From the NCBI RefSeq assembly GCF_000002995.4, contig NW_025062475.1, forward strand, positions 5,832,187-5,896,186: a DNA stretch of 64,000 nt, read 5' to 3'. Both the position numbers and the translations under genes were made by a program. Of this stretch, positions 1-13,345 are shown piece after piece (position 1 is the stretch's first letter; every line of letters starts with the position of its first letter). Below the pieces are notes generated by a model. It worked only from the letters and a program-made list of their open reading frames with translations, was not told where the DNA came from and made no database searches. Origin of the DNA: Brugia malayi (lineage: Eukaryota; Nematoda; Chromadorea; Rhabditida; Onchocercidae).

Positions 1-1420
1 ATTTCACAAATCGATATTCATATGAAAATGCAGCACCACGATGTGGACATTCGATACCTTAAAATGATTCGAAAGTTTTATTACAATGTTTCATACTCTT
101 ATTTGTTGAGCTATTCAAAAGTTTCAAAATGCATGCAGTTTCAATATCAGAAATTGTGAATTTATTATTTAAATAAACATTCAATTAAACAATTTCATTA
201 TTAATTATTTGAAACTAAGTCTTATTTCACTATGATATATATTATGTTATTGTTTAAAAAAAAAAAACCTCCTCAAAGAAAGAAATGAAGGAGCACCTTT
301 TGGTTTTCCGGTTGTGCCAGAGCTATAAACGATATATGCACGATCATCAGGGCCGATTTCAGGTAATTTAATGGACTGTGATGGATTGGGAAGGGAAGAA
401 CCAAATACATACATCGGTGCCAAATCTAAAATTGAAATTGAAACCAACATAAAAAAGTATTAGTAAGAAAAATATATGTAGTAAAAATTATAATAAATTT
501 AAGTAAAATTTTTAGTAAAAAAAAAAAAGTTGCAAATATCTGTTCCACCTGAAATAGAATTAGCAATGTCTGGTGTTGAGCAAATGACTACTGGTTTAAT
601 TTCCGTGATAATATCAATTAACAATGGTTGTGGATAGAAGACGTCCAAAGGAAGATAAGCACAGCCTATAAAAAATATTTTTAAAGCCATTGCTTAAAAG
701 AAATTTTCTTTGCATGACATTAATAATAATTGAGATATGTAAAAATTTTCAATATTTTTTCAATTTGTTTCTGACTTGCAATCTTTTTTCCTTATCGATA
801 TGACTGACATTATGAAAGGAGGAAACAAAGTTTAACTATATTAACTTTTTTGGTGTTATTATTGGTATATTTTTGACAGAACTCTTATTAATTTCGATTT
901 CTTCAAATTACAGATGCACGATTTTAGATACTATTATTTATGATATACCATTCAGTCATTATTATTTACAATGTAACCTCATTTATTGTCATTTGTGTTA
1001 TCTAATCTCAGTTATTGTCATTTGTGATGTATCATCTCATTTATTATCATTTATATGTATGTATAAATCTAATTACTGCTATTTGTCAATGCTATATTAT
1101 GACGTTTAACTTCATCAGATGGTTAGAAAAAAAAATCTGATTTCCAACTTTCAAGAAATATATTTTGATAAGCACAAGAATTGACCAGCTTTTAGGGCAG
1201 CCGTATAGGCTAATGCATAGAATGCGCATTTGTTCATATAGATGCCAATACAGTCTCCTCTTTTAGCACCGTATTTTTCCACAAAATGTTTTGCCAACTT
1301 TTCCGACATAGTATCCAATTCAGCTAACGTCCACTTGGTATCTCCATCACAAACAACAATTTTTGATTTGAGTTCCGCTTGATTTGCTGCTTTACGAAAT
1401 AATTCTACCAATGTTGACAT
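1..1420 (-). CDS. AMP-binding (adenylate-forming) enzyme, 5' part, runs off the left edge
   Basis: Four exons join in phase: 1420-1186, 665-549, 425-297 and 57-1, with the gene continuing beyond base 1. The start is the ATG at 1420 (MSTLVELFRKAA); a possible spliced-leader acceptor (ATGCAG) lies 11 bases upstream at 1431-1432. The joined protein shows adenylation-domain signatures. An A2-like LKAGCAYLPLDVFYP is created across junction 1-2. The phosphate-binding A3 loop YIVYSSGTTGKPKG lies in exon 3 and runs into IECPHRGA in exon 4. Enzymes of this superfamily activate a carboxylic acid as the acyl-adenylate. The AYLPLD form of A2 is typical of amino-acid-activating NRPS-like domains rather than long-chain acyl-CoA synthetases, so an amino acid or small acid substrate is an inference. 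Only about 180 residues are visible; the C-terminal subdomain and any carrier or reductase domain lie outside, so the exact family is open. Confidence 0.85.
978..1090. repeat. 29-bp minisatellite, about 4 imperfect copies
   Basis: Units of about 29 bases beginning CTCATTTATTGTCATTTGT repeat with substitutions inside intron 1 of the AMP-binding gene. The plus-strand open frame over this stretch is a by-product of the repeat. Confidence 0.7.
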
Positions 1421-2769
1421 TTTCAACTTGCTGCATAATTCGGAAAAAACTAGCAGGTAGTTGAAATTTTTTAAAAAAAAGACAGCCCAAAAACGATACC
1501 ATCATTAAGTAGCGATGACATTAAATTCATTTTAGCTTCTCCTTATTTTAAACAAGTAAAATGATTTATGATTTACATTGGTTATTTCAAACAATTCTGT
1601 ATTTGACATTCGCTATTAATTTCTATCTAAGCGAAACTTAGATTCGAATAAGAAATGTCATTTCCTTAAATTTCGGTCAAATTTCACAAAAGTAAGTTTT
1701 TAAAAATAGAAGAAAAATAGTTTTGTTAGAAAAAAATAGAAAAAAAAAAGAAAAAAAAAAACGAAAAATTGAAATCACTTTCAGCATAAGCATCTATCAT
1801 GACAAATATCAATGTCCTCTTTAAATTTCAATGAAGAAACTGAAAATATAGTCAAAGGTCTAATGAAATAGTACTGATGCCATCACTCCGAATGCTACGT
1901 GCGAGTAGCTAAGAAGTGACAATGTGACATGACAGGCAAGTATAATGCTCTTACCAGAAGAACGAAAAATCATTCCTTATTTTAAGTTTTATTTCTTCCA
2001 ACTAAGTTTGTCTTCTTTTCAATTTCTTTTTTTATTCGCATTATGTAGCACTGGTTTAGATTTAGATTAAAGTGTAATGGAAAAGAAGATGCCAAATAAT
2101 TGAAGACATAAATTACACTTATAATTAGTTCTGTAGTAGTTTTCGATTTAAACTATACTATAATAAAATAGTTCTGTGGTAGTTTTTAAACTAAACAAAT
2201 CAACATGTTTATTAATTAATGTAAATTATAAGTGGAAGAAAGAGGAAAAGAAGTAAATAAGTAAGGAAGGAAGAAAGAAGAGAAAATGAAATGAAAGTAA
2301 ATAAACAATATCATTGGACAGGTAAATGGAATGTAGACGAATGAATATGAATGGTGGTAATATTTAACGATGAGATAGACCTGTCTTCAATAGAAAAATG
2401 TGCATTTCTTTTTCAACTCAATGCACAAATCATTAATAAATTACTGAAAACATTATGTTTTAATGGAAAAATGAAAGAAGTAAGAAGAGGGAATTGTTTT
2501 ATGGTAAAATTATTTTGGCATTTTTTTTTTTTTTTTTGATAAGATACACTTCTCAGAATCAGTCACGCGATAATATCATTTGTGTGATTTTTGCGCTTAT
2601 TATTTGCAAAAAAATAAATAATGTACACAAATATATATGATTTATTCCAAAAGTTTCATCAAACTTCATATTAGTTTCTAATTTTGTGCAATTGCTATGA
2701 AAGTAAGACATTGTTAAAATTCTGTTAATAAAATATCTTTGCGAAGTATACATGAAATGACTTTCTTTT

Positions 2770-4400
2770 TCTCTTTTTCTTTTCTTATCAAACTGATAAC
2801 ATCAAAGTATTACAGTAATTATTTTGTATACTAAAAGATAAATTTTGACGCATTGCAACAATATCATAAAATAAAAAAGTTCTTATTAACAAAAGGGATG
2901 TTAATTTATGCGCAACGTGATATTAGTATTGAAAATTATACTCGGTTTTTTTTTCAAGTTTCTGTAAAAACGAAATTTTTTTCACAGCCCTGAAGCGACA
3001 GTGTTTTAATGAACTGTGGAATTTTTTTCCTTTCCTTTTTTTTTTGTTAAATTGTTGAGAGATGAGATTGTTGAAATAATTCAGCTATTAACCTTTTTCG
3101 ACGAAGTTATTTCGATAAAATTTATTTGACAATATCCATCAATACGCTAATCATCTACATGACCTTTGCACTTACCATTGCAAATAGATGTTGTAAAAAA
3201 GTATTATGAGCGCATACAGTATTTATAGATCTTGAAGCCTCTTTGGTTTCCCATGATATCGCCTTCTTTAAACTTTGCAAGAAAGAAGAACTTACCTTTA
3301 ATAGCTTACCTTTCTCGCTCTTTCATATCGTCGTCCTTTAAAAAAGGAGGAAGTCTTCAGAATCCGCTAATGCCTTACCTTTCTTGGTTCTACATAACAT
3401 TGATTACTTCATATTATATCTGTACGGAAGAGTCAGAAGTCTTATAATATACTACAAAATGGCACTAATCTATTTACTGATTAGATGGAAGAAGAAATGA
3501 AGGCAAAGTAAAGTATAATTATCGGTGATGGACTCCAAAAAATGGTAAACAGCAATGATATAAATAGATTATTGGGAAGCACTGATGCTTACTCTTTGAT
3601 AAAATTATTTTGATTGATGCTGATAAAATTTATTTTTTACAATTTATTAATGTGATAACCCTTTGCCTAATCATTGCACTTATCATTGGAAATAACCATT
3701 ATAAAATAGAATACACAAAGGCAGACGACCAGTTATATGCTCTTCAATTTAAGAATCGTAGCAAAATATTAAAAAATGATCAATTATGATATTTAATGAT
3801 TATATGGTTGTATAAAATAAAGAAGGAATAAAATGTAAAATCATTGATGAACTGATTAATGAGCTCTAAAGAATTTTGAAGATAAAAATTATCAGTGATA
3901 TAAATAGATTGTTAACAGTGAGGCCTTCTCTCGATAAAGTTATTTCGATCTTTTTTGATAAGATTAATCTTTTTTTCTACAGCCTATCAATAAAATGATA
4001 ACCATCTAAATATTCTTTGTACTTATTATTGCAAACTGAATTACAAAATAGCAGTGAAGAAATGGCATACAATCACTAATAACTTCTGCAACAATTATTG
4101 AAGCCTTTATAGTACTGCCTTCCTTAAAATTGCTGTAAAGAGGTAGTCCTGATACAATCATGGTAATATAAAATAATCAGGTTGCGCTAGTGAAATGAAA
4201 AATTTAATCTTACATCATTTTTTTTTTTGTCAAATTGATGACATCCGGGTGTTACAGTAATTATTGTGTAATGAAAGATAAATTTTTACACATTGCAACA
4301 ATGTGATAAGGTGAAAATATCATAAGACTTCGTTTTTCATTAGCAAACAAAAAATATTAAACCAAATGCGCAAAGCGATGCAATTTTGAGAAATTACATC
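2770..4400. repeat. Block of diverged direct repeats (module order A-B-B-B-A)
   Basis: Two copies of a ~170-base module A (about 2785-2940 and 4228-4400) share words such as ATTACAGTAATTATT, AAAGATAAATTTT and CATTGCAACAATRTGATAA. Between them are three diverged copies of module B (about 3090-3310, 3580-3760 and 3915-4150), each with a CGATAAARTTATTTCGAT-like start, a TTGCACTTATCATTGCAAAT-like core and, in two copies, a TTGAAGCCT...GCCTTC segment. All copies have the same orientation. No coding frame is kept. This could be a decayed mobile element with direct terminal repeats or an old satellite. Confidence 0.6.
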
Positions 4401-4518
4401 TAATCTTCAACCTTTTCGTCTTCCATTACTTGCTTTTTATTATGCCTAGATAATACAGAATGATAAATTTGTTCCTAATTTTTGTCCTTACCCAATTTCA
4501 TTTATCATATTACTTTTA

Positions 4519-4548
4519 TTTATCACTTGAGTTTACAAGTGATAAATG
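4519..4548. repeat. Short inverted repeat (hairpin)
   Basis: A 12-base perfect stem, ATTTATCACTTG / CAAGTGATAAAT, with a 6-base loop in gene-free DNA. No function is indicated. Confidence 0.5.
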
Positions 4549-7500
4549 AATTAATCATATCTGTTATTTTATTATAATTTCAAACATTTCTAGTAGTTAC
4601 CATTTTTTATTTATTAAATTAATACAACAAATGCGTAGTAAATTACACAAAATTTCATTAATAAAATTAAAAATGGCTATGTTTTAATTGTTGTATAATA
4701 TATATGCAAAATCACTCGCATGTTTTGTTTGCAACCTACCATTGAATTATCACTGTATTGAACTTATATCATTTAATCTATTATCACCAACATGAGAATG
4801 CTAACTTTTTCGAATAAAGCCATGTTTGCCATTTGTGAAAAAAATTGAGATTAATTATTTAAACTGTACTTGATTTGCATACTCGCTTTCTTTTTCTTCT
4901 GCTTTATCAATATTCGCTGCATGTTTTCACTAAAAGTTAACATTATACTCTCCAATATTAAGCATAAATTCTATTCCAAAATTTATACTGCGATAAATAT
5001 AATCAACGAAACTTTGTTTTGGTATTAATATTCCATAATATTTGATAGAACACTTTTTTAATTGCATAATTACATTTTAATCATAACCGTACCGTTTAGG
5101 GTAAACAATTGATTCTTAAATTCTTGAGAGAAAATATGGATAATAAATATATATTGGTTTGGAAAAATATAGATGCTGAGACAGTTTCAATTCTTGAAAT
5201 TTTTTCTTGTTACTGACTTATCTTTGCATGTCGTTTCAAATGTCGTTTATCCCTAGAAAACTTTTCTATGTATGACAGGATCACTTTTTAAAGTTCATGA
5301 TGGGCATATATAACTGAGAACTCGTCATATATTTATAAGCTCATCATAATATTTATAATATATGAGTTGTTAGAATATTAATAAGGTTTAATTAATTAAA
5401 AATAGAGTGAATCCTTTGATTAGTAATTGCAATAATTTGATGGTAGTGCAATTATTCGTATCAATTATAATTTTCCGTTTGGTTGAGAAAAATCTGCTAG
5501 GAAAGATATATTCAATCTGAAAATTACTTTGCAATTATATTAGGCCAAACAAATGTTATTTGCGTTTATATTTGCATAAATTTGATCTGATGGAAATAAC
5601 CTTTTAGGTATTGGTAGTAATTCAAACTGAAAGTCCATAAGATTATTATCAATATGCAAATTCTACGACAGCTCAGCCAAGGAATAAATTAAATAAACAA
5701 ATATTATCTTACGTCTCATCCTTTGCACGTCGATGCATAAACCGTACCTTTCTAAATGCTGATTAAACATTATGACAAAAAATGTTTGATGAATCAAACA
5801 AAGACAGTGCAAAATTTTTCCACCTAAAAACATGATAAGAATATTGAATGATATATTTAATAAATGAAATGTGGAATTAAAAAAACGGTAATTTATTTTT
5901 ACCATTATTTATTATTATTATTATCAGAAAATTATTGGCCAGTAACTTGGAGTTAAAAATTAATGGTTGAACTTCAACCAGAAACGCTGATCCTTTACAT
6001 AGTTTGTCGTATTTCTACTTTCATAAATTTCTTTGTTTTTGACATTTATATAAAATTGATATGGCTTAGGAAGTAATTTAGTGAATGTTTGAAATGGCAT
6101 AAAATGATCACTGTAAGATTCTCGTAAGAATCATCACAACAATTTTCGTAAGAATCATTTACTTACTTTGGCAACCCATCATTTGCATCGGGGAGATAAT
6201 AGATCACTTCAGCAGAACTGTTTCAAGCAACAAATTATAAGTGGTAGATAAAATGTAGTTATCATTAACTTCAAGCATTTACATCAATCAAATTACCTTG
6301 GAGAAAGGTATTAATGGTTTTGTTTGCTAAATTGTGGGAGGAAAAGACATCACAGAAGAACGGTGAATAAACAAAAGGAAGGACTTCAGTGCTTAATTCT
6401 TATGAAATGAAAAATTCTTTATGAAATTGCAAGCATTTTCTCTACAATAGCACTAATCCATCCTTTACAAGGCTTCTTTAGTTTCTAGGTCAATTAAGAG
6501 ATAATTAGCAGCATATAATAGAAATACACAAATGAATAGAAGTGTACATTATGGTACGGCAGTAGAAATATTTGATGTATGATATACAATATATATATTA
6601 GCATTAAATAACTTAAAAAATAATTCAATTCTAAAGGTTTGATGAAACGAAGGGGATAACATTACTATTACTAAGAATGGGTCTGTTACCTGGAAGAAAG
6701 AAAATCAATTTTTATTGTTCTAATCTGGAAGTAAAATAATTCAGTTCTTGTTGTTTTAATAATCTGTGATAACAATTATTTCAAAGAATATAAATAATCA
6801 TGAATGATAGCAAAAATGCCTATAAGAAAGTTGCTCATTAATATCACTTAATTTGTGTTAATATCTGAATGTATAATTTATTCACTTGTAATTTGCATTG
6901 GATTTACTTCAGTTATGTTTTTCAATAGCAGCTAAAAAGTGCAAAATCTTGATTTAGTGATTTTTACAACTATAACAACATTACAATGTCAATACGAGAA
7001 CCCAAAGTGTGAAAAGTTTATGACATTTCTATGGTCGTTTCCGCATGTCAGTGATATGAGGAAAAAATGTAATTTCTGCAGAGACTTTTACAAAGAAATG
7101 ATAAACGTTTTGATCATGATTTTTGGGTAATAATGAAATCTTACTAGTTTTAAAATGCTAACAACTTCCTGCAATATAAAGTTTTCATTTTACGTCACTA
7201 GAAAATAAGGCAAACATCACTGTAGTTAATGCAATTAGAATACACCTATTAACTCAATAAAGTTTGTACGACCTTCAGCTAATAAGATAGCCACCGATGT
7301 GTAACTCGTGGTAATTATGGATACAACCGCATCTATCGACTTTTATCCTTCTAAAGCAGTTTAATCAGTTATGTGACATCTAATGGAATAGAGCATTGGA
7401 ATATTGGTAAAAGCCAATAGGATGTATTAATACTCTTCATTGAAAGCATATATGTATAATAACGCAACAGCAGCAAGATATCCAAAAGATTAAAGAACAT

Positions 7501-9212
7501 TCAGAAAGTAAATAACACTCATGAATATTGTATTCATATTTAGCAACACCTACCACGCATGCAACAAAGCGATAAACAAAAAATCACGTTAATATTCCAC
7601 CCGTTGATATTCAACGATGCCAAATATTTTTTGTACATTTCACAAACATCACTCGATTAACTACAACAAAAAAAAAAAAAAAGAAACTGCAAATTATTCA
7701 GTTACCACATTAAATTTCTGCAAACTTGAAGTTACAGTAGAACTGTAAATAGAATTGAAAAAAATCTCAGAAGAAGGAAGGCTTTAAAACACTACTCATA
7801 AAATACCGTAAATCAGAAAAATCACCCATCTACACTTAAAACACATCCGATTTTGGAATACTCATATCTGATGACATCTCTGTATACACAATACGGTGAA
7901 TGATAAAGGACTAAAAATTTCAAGAATTTTTCAGTGAACTTAATCTTATTTTTGCTTGGATAATAAAGCTTGTGAAATAATTAATTGGATTCAGCAAATA
8001 TCAAAATTCAATAATAAAACAATTGATTTCAAAATCACAAAACCAAACTGATGCTAATTATACACAAAAAGCTAAGCTGACAAAATGAAAAAACACTGAC
8101 AAATGCATGACATACGAAGTTGTGGTATGAGCTGCAGAGCTAAAACACCTCTATTTCTATTATATGGAATGAAAACGCTACACAGAGCAACTCCATATTC
8201 ACTCACAAATTTCTATTTACTGAAAAACTTAATAGAATTAAGTAGTTTTATCTACATAACATATCTAATTTTAGAAACTATGCGAAGACGACTAATGTGA
8301 TAAAAACTCTGCTTAGAGAACTTTTTATTCACAGCTCTGCTAGAAAAGAAAATTACTAAATTTCATATTTCAATATAAGATATAGATCACATGCATTGCA
8401 GCACAATGAGAATCCAAAAAAAACGGATCGGTCTTCATAGAAAATCAATGCAAAAAGTCAATCGATGCATGTTAGAAGCGGAAAAAGAATAGATATCACC
8501 CCCTCTCCCCCCGAAAACGGAATTTTGAAACTACGTAATGATAAAAGTGTACAATATAATCAAAGTATGTAGCACACAATTGTTCGCGAAACTTATCGGT
8601 GACTGGCATGTTCAAGACAAAAAAATCAAATACAGAAAATGCTTGAAATAATTGTATAACCTAACATATATGCAGTGCTGTGTTCCTTGTTCTCAGTCCT
8701 TTCCCATCTAAACATTTCAAAAAATAGTATTTGCAGAGATACGCACCATAGGCATCTGATAAAAAAAAATAAAGATAAATACCTAGTGAGAAAGATACTA
8801 AAACAGAATTAAAAATAACATGTTATATGAACTAACCAGACATTGTAGTGAAGAAAGGGAACCACAATGAAGTTATCCAGAGAAAATAGTAGTAAAAACC
8901 TCGGGACCGATTTTTAAAATGAAAAGAACGCAATAATAAATGAATAATAAAATAACAATTGGAAAAGTAAATAACTTCACAATCACTAGCTAAGCAATTA
9001 AAAAATTATGAAAACATAAATTTTTTTATTACGGAGATGAAAAAAATGTTATAAAGATTAGTCACTATTCTCTTTCGTAATGCCTTAATAAATACAAATT
9101 GTTATATGTAAGAGGAAGTATAATTATCTATTAAAGGAGAACCTGAAATGTCTCACAGTTACCCAAAATGTACAACTTCTGACAATAATGAGAGAACAAG
9201 GATACACCAACA

Positions 9213-12200
9213 TTATGAATTTACATTGTGGGCACTGAGACTTTCATGAATACGTACTGCATCAGTGAACTTCAGAGGTCTCGAATTATCGATCAGTTGC
9301 CCACCATTCTCGACAAACCGAAAACCAGTAGCAGGATCTGAATTAACATTAGCAAATACACTTTCCGAACGAATTATTTCGAAATCACTTAGGGTAGCCG
9401 GTGATGTAACTGATTTCTTGTCATTAGTGGTTACTGCAGTCATCTTAGTATCATTTGTGCTGCATTGAATAGCAATCCTATTGTGTGCTGAACGCATTGA
9501 TTCTTCCACAGCTGCCTGAAATTATTTAGCGATTTAATCAAAAGTGCAACGCTATAAACTTTTGCATAGAAAAATAACACAGTTAATATTTCAAAACGTA
9601 ACTGCCTATTAAACAATAGCTGACCATCGAAATACTATCAAGAATCTTGCAGTAATTAGATAATGTCTACAAGAGAAACTGGTAAAGATTTAAAGCAAAA
9701 TGTATGCTCAAACAAAATGTTATAAGAAAATTTTGAGCAGAAAATCTTCTGCTCAGATCCTCTCGGGGGCGGATGGAACTATGAAGTTATTATACTTACA
9801 TGATATATAGCACTTTGACGGCGGAAACTTTTATTATCCTGCTCGTCGAATAAATTACATTTAGATCCCTTTTCTGGAATGTCCTTGCGAAATGAATGGC
9901 CTACCGAAATTGCAGTGCCAACAGACTGATCATCTTCTGGAACTTGCCGCATCTAAAGTTTCCAATTATAAGCAACATAAATGACGATGTATATATCAAA
10001 CGCATTTAACATTCATAAATGTTCAATCATGTTTATAAATAATGAATAAGAAAAACATACCCTAATAAGTCCACCTCCTCTAGAGAAAGAATTTTTGTCA
10101 GGAACATATACCACAGACGGCATACCATCTAGAAAACCTTTTTTACCTTTTCGACTTTCCTTTGCTGATATTGTCTCGAAGCTGAAATTTTGCAGTCAGT
10201 AGTCTGACGAGTTCCTCATGGAAAATAACTTCATCAAAAAGTGAAAACACCATAATAAATAAGATTTTCTGTTAAAATTGTACTTACAACCCAACCTCAT
10301 TAACTGAAGACGGTAGAAATATACGAGTGCACATATATGTGCAAACATTCAGCTTAAATAAATGAGTTATTCTCAGATATTTTATCTTTGTTCTAGTGGT
10401 GAAAAAAAAAAGCACATACGAAGGATATTGACTTGCACATAAAGTACGGCGAACATTGCCCCAGCAACCAACTGTAAATGGATTGTACCCCGATCGAAAT
10501 TTCCCCGTTACCTAAAAATATTCTATGTTAAAGAAAATAAGTATGAAAATTTGTGGAAAATGTGGAACAAAGTAATAAGAGCTGAAACCTGTTCATTGGT
10601 TGTGCGGCCACGAACAACTAAAACAACATGGAAACCGGTCAAGCCAACAACAGGTACCGCCAGCAACACACAAAGTGCCATTAAAACAATTGAACACATA
10701 TTTGGCCTTGTTAGCAAATCCGCCCTGGAACAAACACTTAGAAAGTACAAAGCTATAGTATTATCCAAGGAGCATGTTCCAAAATCCACTCAAAAGAATG
10801 GATTAGTCCATAACTTTAAAAAAAAATAAAGGAAATATTGTAAGTTAGTGCTTTTTGAAACAACTATAGAACAAACCTGTTCAAAACTGTGTAACTCAGC
10901 GCCAACGAGAAAACACAAATCATATGCAGACTAAGAAAAAACAAAAATAAGAAGAAATAACGATAGTTGCGTCGACCAACGCAATTGTGTACCCATGGAC
11001 AATGATGATCAAAAGCATCTATGCATCTGAAAATAGTTGTAGCAAGAACAATGCTACATTTTTAAAAAATTCTTTATTTCTTATGTGTCACTTGCTTCTG
11101 CTTCTTATTGATAAAGACCATTAATAAGCAAAATTAAAGGAACTAGGTTTAATATCGAGTACAACAAGATTCTATCTAGTAAAGTATACAGTTTCCCGGT
11201 AGTAAAAATGTTGGGTCCTCAAAAACACTGTGAATTTTGAAGTAAGAATGTAACTAGAGGAAATTTTTGCAAACCAATTAATTTTCACCTTGGAAAAAAA
11301 TATGAAAAAAGAAAGCGAATTTAGCATAGCATTATTTAGCATTACTGTAATGAAATGACCTTAGAGCTTTACAAGAAAAAAGAAAGAAAAAAAATAAGCA
11401 AAACATAAGCCAACTTGCCGATTACAAACCGAGCAATGTGACGCTCTCGGTGGCCGATAGAATTTACATGTAACACACCATTTCATACGAACCGTGATAC
11501 CATTGATCTCCACGTTTTTATAAAGCGGTGAACGAAAGTCGTCCAACTGCGTTTCTTCCGCAGCACTTGCTATAGCGATGGATCATTTTTGAATAAGAAA
11601 CTATTGACATCTCACGAGCAACCCAACTAGAGATACTTGAACGAAAATATTGAAACTATTCTGAACAATATAACATCAAAACTCTTATGGTCATTAAATG
11701 CAGATGTCTAAGACCAGTACAACTGTATGTGTTATGTCTGGTTTTCCTGAAACAGACTACTGTCAAACTACTCTACTAAGCCTTTATGCTTATACTATTC
11801 GACTATTATCCAGAAAAAAAAAAAAACAATTCCTGAACGACTTAGAACACTACTAAATAAAATGATTCAGTAAAATGAATCGGTGAAGTTTTATGATTTT
11901 ACTTAGTAGTGACTGTTGCAATATTTCTATTTCTTATGTCTTTATACTAAATTCATTGTTAACGTTAACGAAGTGAACCAACCAAGAGGATGAACGCCAG
12001 GATCCATAGTGGTTGCCATAAACAAATTGGACATTACAAAAAGAAACAGAATAGCATCGACAGCACACATAACATAGCCCCAAGCCGAGAATTGTAAAAC
12101 TATTGCCGGTGCGAGCAGATAGAAAAAACATCCTGTGCAAACGATTATTAACGACCAAGCTACTGTTGCAGGCAATGCCTGTGACACACTTTTGCATATC

Positions 12201-12214
12201 TTTCGTAACGACAT
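9213..12214 (-). CDS. DHHC-type protein S-acyltransferase, ZDHHC5/8-like
   Basis: Eight exons join in phase: 12214-11983, 11569-11419, 11026-10877, 10724-10589, 10511-10420, 10181-10061, 9952-9800 and 9515-9213, giving 445 aa. The enzyme transfers palmitate to protein cysteines at membranes. Two N-terminal TM segments are followed by MDPGVHP and then [16 protein letters not shown], close to ZDHHC5/8. The cysteine-rich domain reads [19 protein letters not shown], then [20 protein letters not shown] with DHHC at about residues 134-137. A third TM and [12 protein letters not shown] (TM4) follow, then the TTxE motif ([13 protein letters not shown]) and [10 protein letters not shown]. The C-terminal tail of about 190 residues is polar and shorter than in vertebrate ZDHHC5/8. 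The start is the first in-frame ATG; a strong acceptor (TTTTTGTTCCAG, 12248-12249) 34 bases upstream suggests spliced-leader addition. Intron 2 begins with GC (11418-11417). Confidence 0.93.
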
Positions 12215-13255
12215 AGTCTTTCCCAATATCAGTTACACTCGCAAACACTGGAACAAAAACAAAAACTTCACACTTACGATACTTAAAAACACTACAAAGA
12301 CTATTTCAGACAGGATATTGAGTTCAATATAACTAAATCATCTGTCTCAACACTGTTTTTAAAGTTTAAAAAATATCAAAGTTATAAATATTTTAAAGTT
12401 ATTCTGTTACATTGACAACAAAGTATTCATGCTCCTCAATTGTGTGTGTGGATAGACTACAAACTAACAAAAGAAATAGCAAGGGTAAAAGAAGAAATGA
12501 CTACCACCAAGATTTCATGCCTATAGGATAAGACAAAGATGACCACTTTTCGATGGAAGTATATAACAAACAGTCATATATAAACAAGAAGTAAATCTCA
12601 ACTTATTACCATTATTGCCACGGTAAGCATCATATTTATTGCTTGATTCATATTATTTGTTTCTTACGGAATTTCTAGACTTACCTAAAAAAAGATTAAA
12701 GGAAGATTCACAAACATTAAACATGAATATAAGTATAAATATTCTTCGACAGTTTACCTCTTAGCAAACAAGCTAACAATCAGTACATATCCTCCATCCC
12801 CCATGATCCCCACGTTTCATATTCTGTTGTGAGTCCAATTCGCCCATTGTAACAATAGACACGCCTGTGAAAAATAAGTTGTTAATATATAAAAGTATTA
12901 TAAAACGAAGGACATATTATAAACGAATTTTTTGCGCTGTTACACAAAAGAGAATTTTATACCATTCTACAATAAAGAATCGAAGTTTTGATATGTCGCA
13001 TAAGCACCAGGATATCCCAGAACACCTCATCAACACAGCAAACTCATCATCTCTGGCAATGCCACACAACAGAAAAATCGGAAAACAGAAGGACGGATTA
13101 ACCATCGAAACGTTTGCTATTGATGGCAGAAAAGGATTCCATAACTACTTGTGACAGTAGCAGCTTCATTTCTGTTTGTTTTGAAGTTGGTCAAAGGATG
13201 GAACCTACAAGTGTGCAGTCATTTATGAGTGAAAGAAATAGGAATTGGTACATCG

Positions 13256-13345
13256 AGCTAGTCAATGTCACCCTGGGCTTGTTAATGTCATCTTGAGGTT
13301 GTCATTGTCACCTTAAGCTCGTCAATGTTATCTTGAACTTATTGT
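13256..13345. repeat. 20-bp minisatellite, about 4.5 copies
   Basis: Head-to-tail units of the form GCTNGTCAATGTCACCTTGA repeat with a 20-base period and a few substitutions each. The period is not a multiple of three, so it is not a coding repeat. Confidence 0.75.

Larger units (their letters stand above)
1433..9212. other. Gene-poor stretch
   Basis: No exon chain with coding character was found on either strand in these 7.8 kb; open frames are short and without recognisable motifs. The stretch holds a purine-rich tract (about 2230-2295), an old repeat block (2770-4400), a short hairpin (4519-4548) and ordinary AT-rich DNA. The last few hundred bases (about 8800-9212) are probably the 3' UTR of the palmitoyltransferase gene, which ends at 9213 on the minus strand. 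Confidence 0.6.

Noticed and set aside
3232..3447. 71-codon plus-strand frame
   Set aside because: It lies inside one diverged module of the repeat block, and the other modules do not keep the frame.
2770..4400. LTR retrotransposon interpretation of the flanking direct repeats
   Set aside because: No primer-binding site, polypurine tract or reverse-transcriptase or protease coding remnant was seen; only the repeat architecture is reported.
9265..9468. 67-codon plus-strand frame
   Set aside because: It is the antisense shadow of the last palmitoyltransferase exon.
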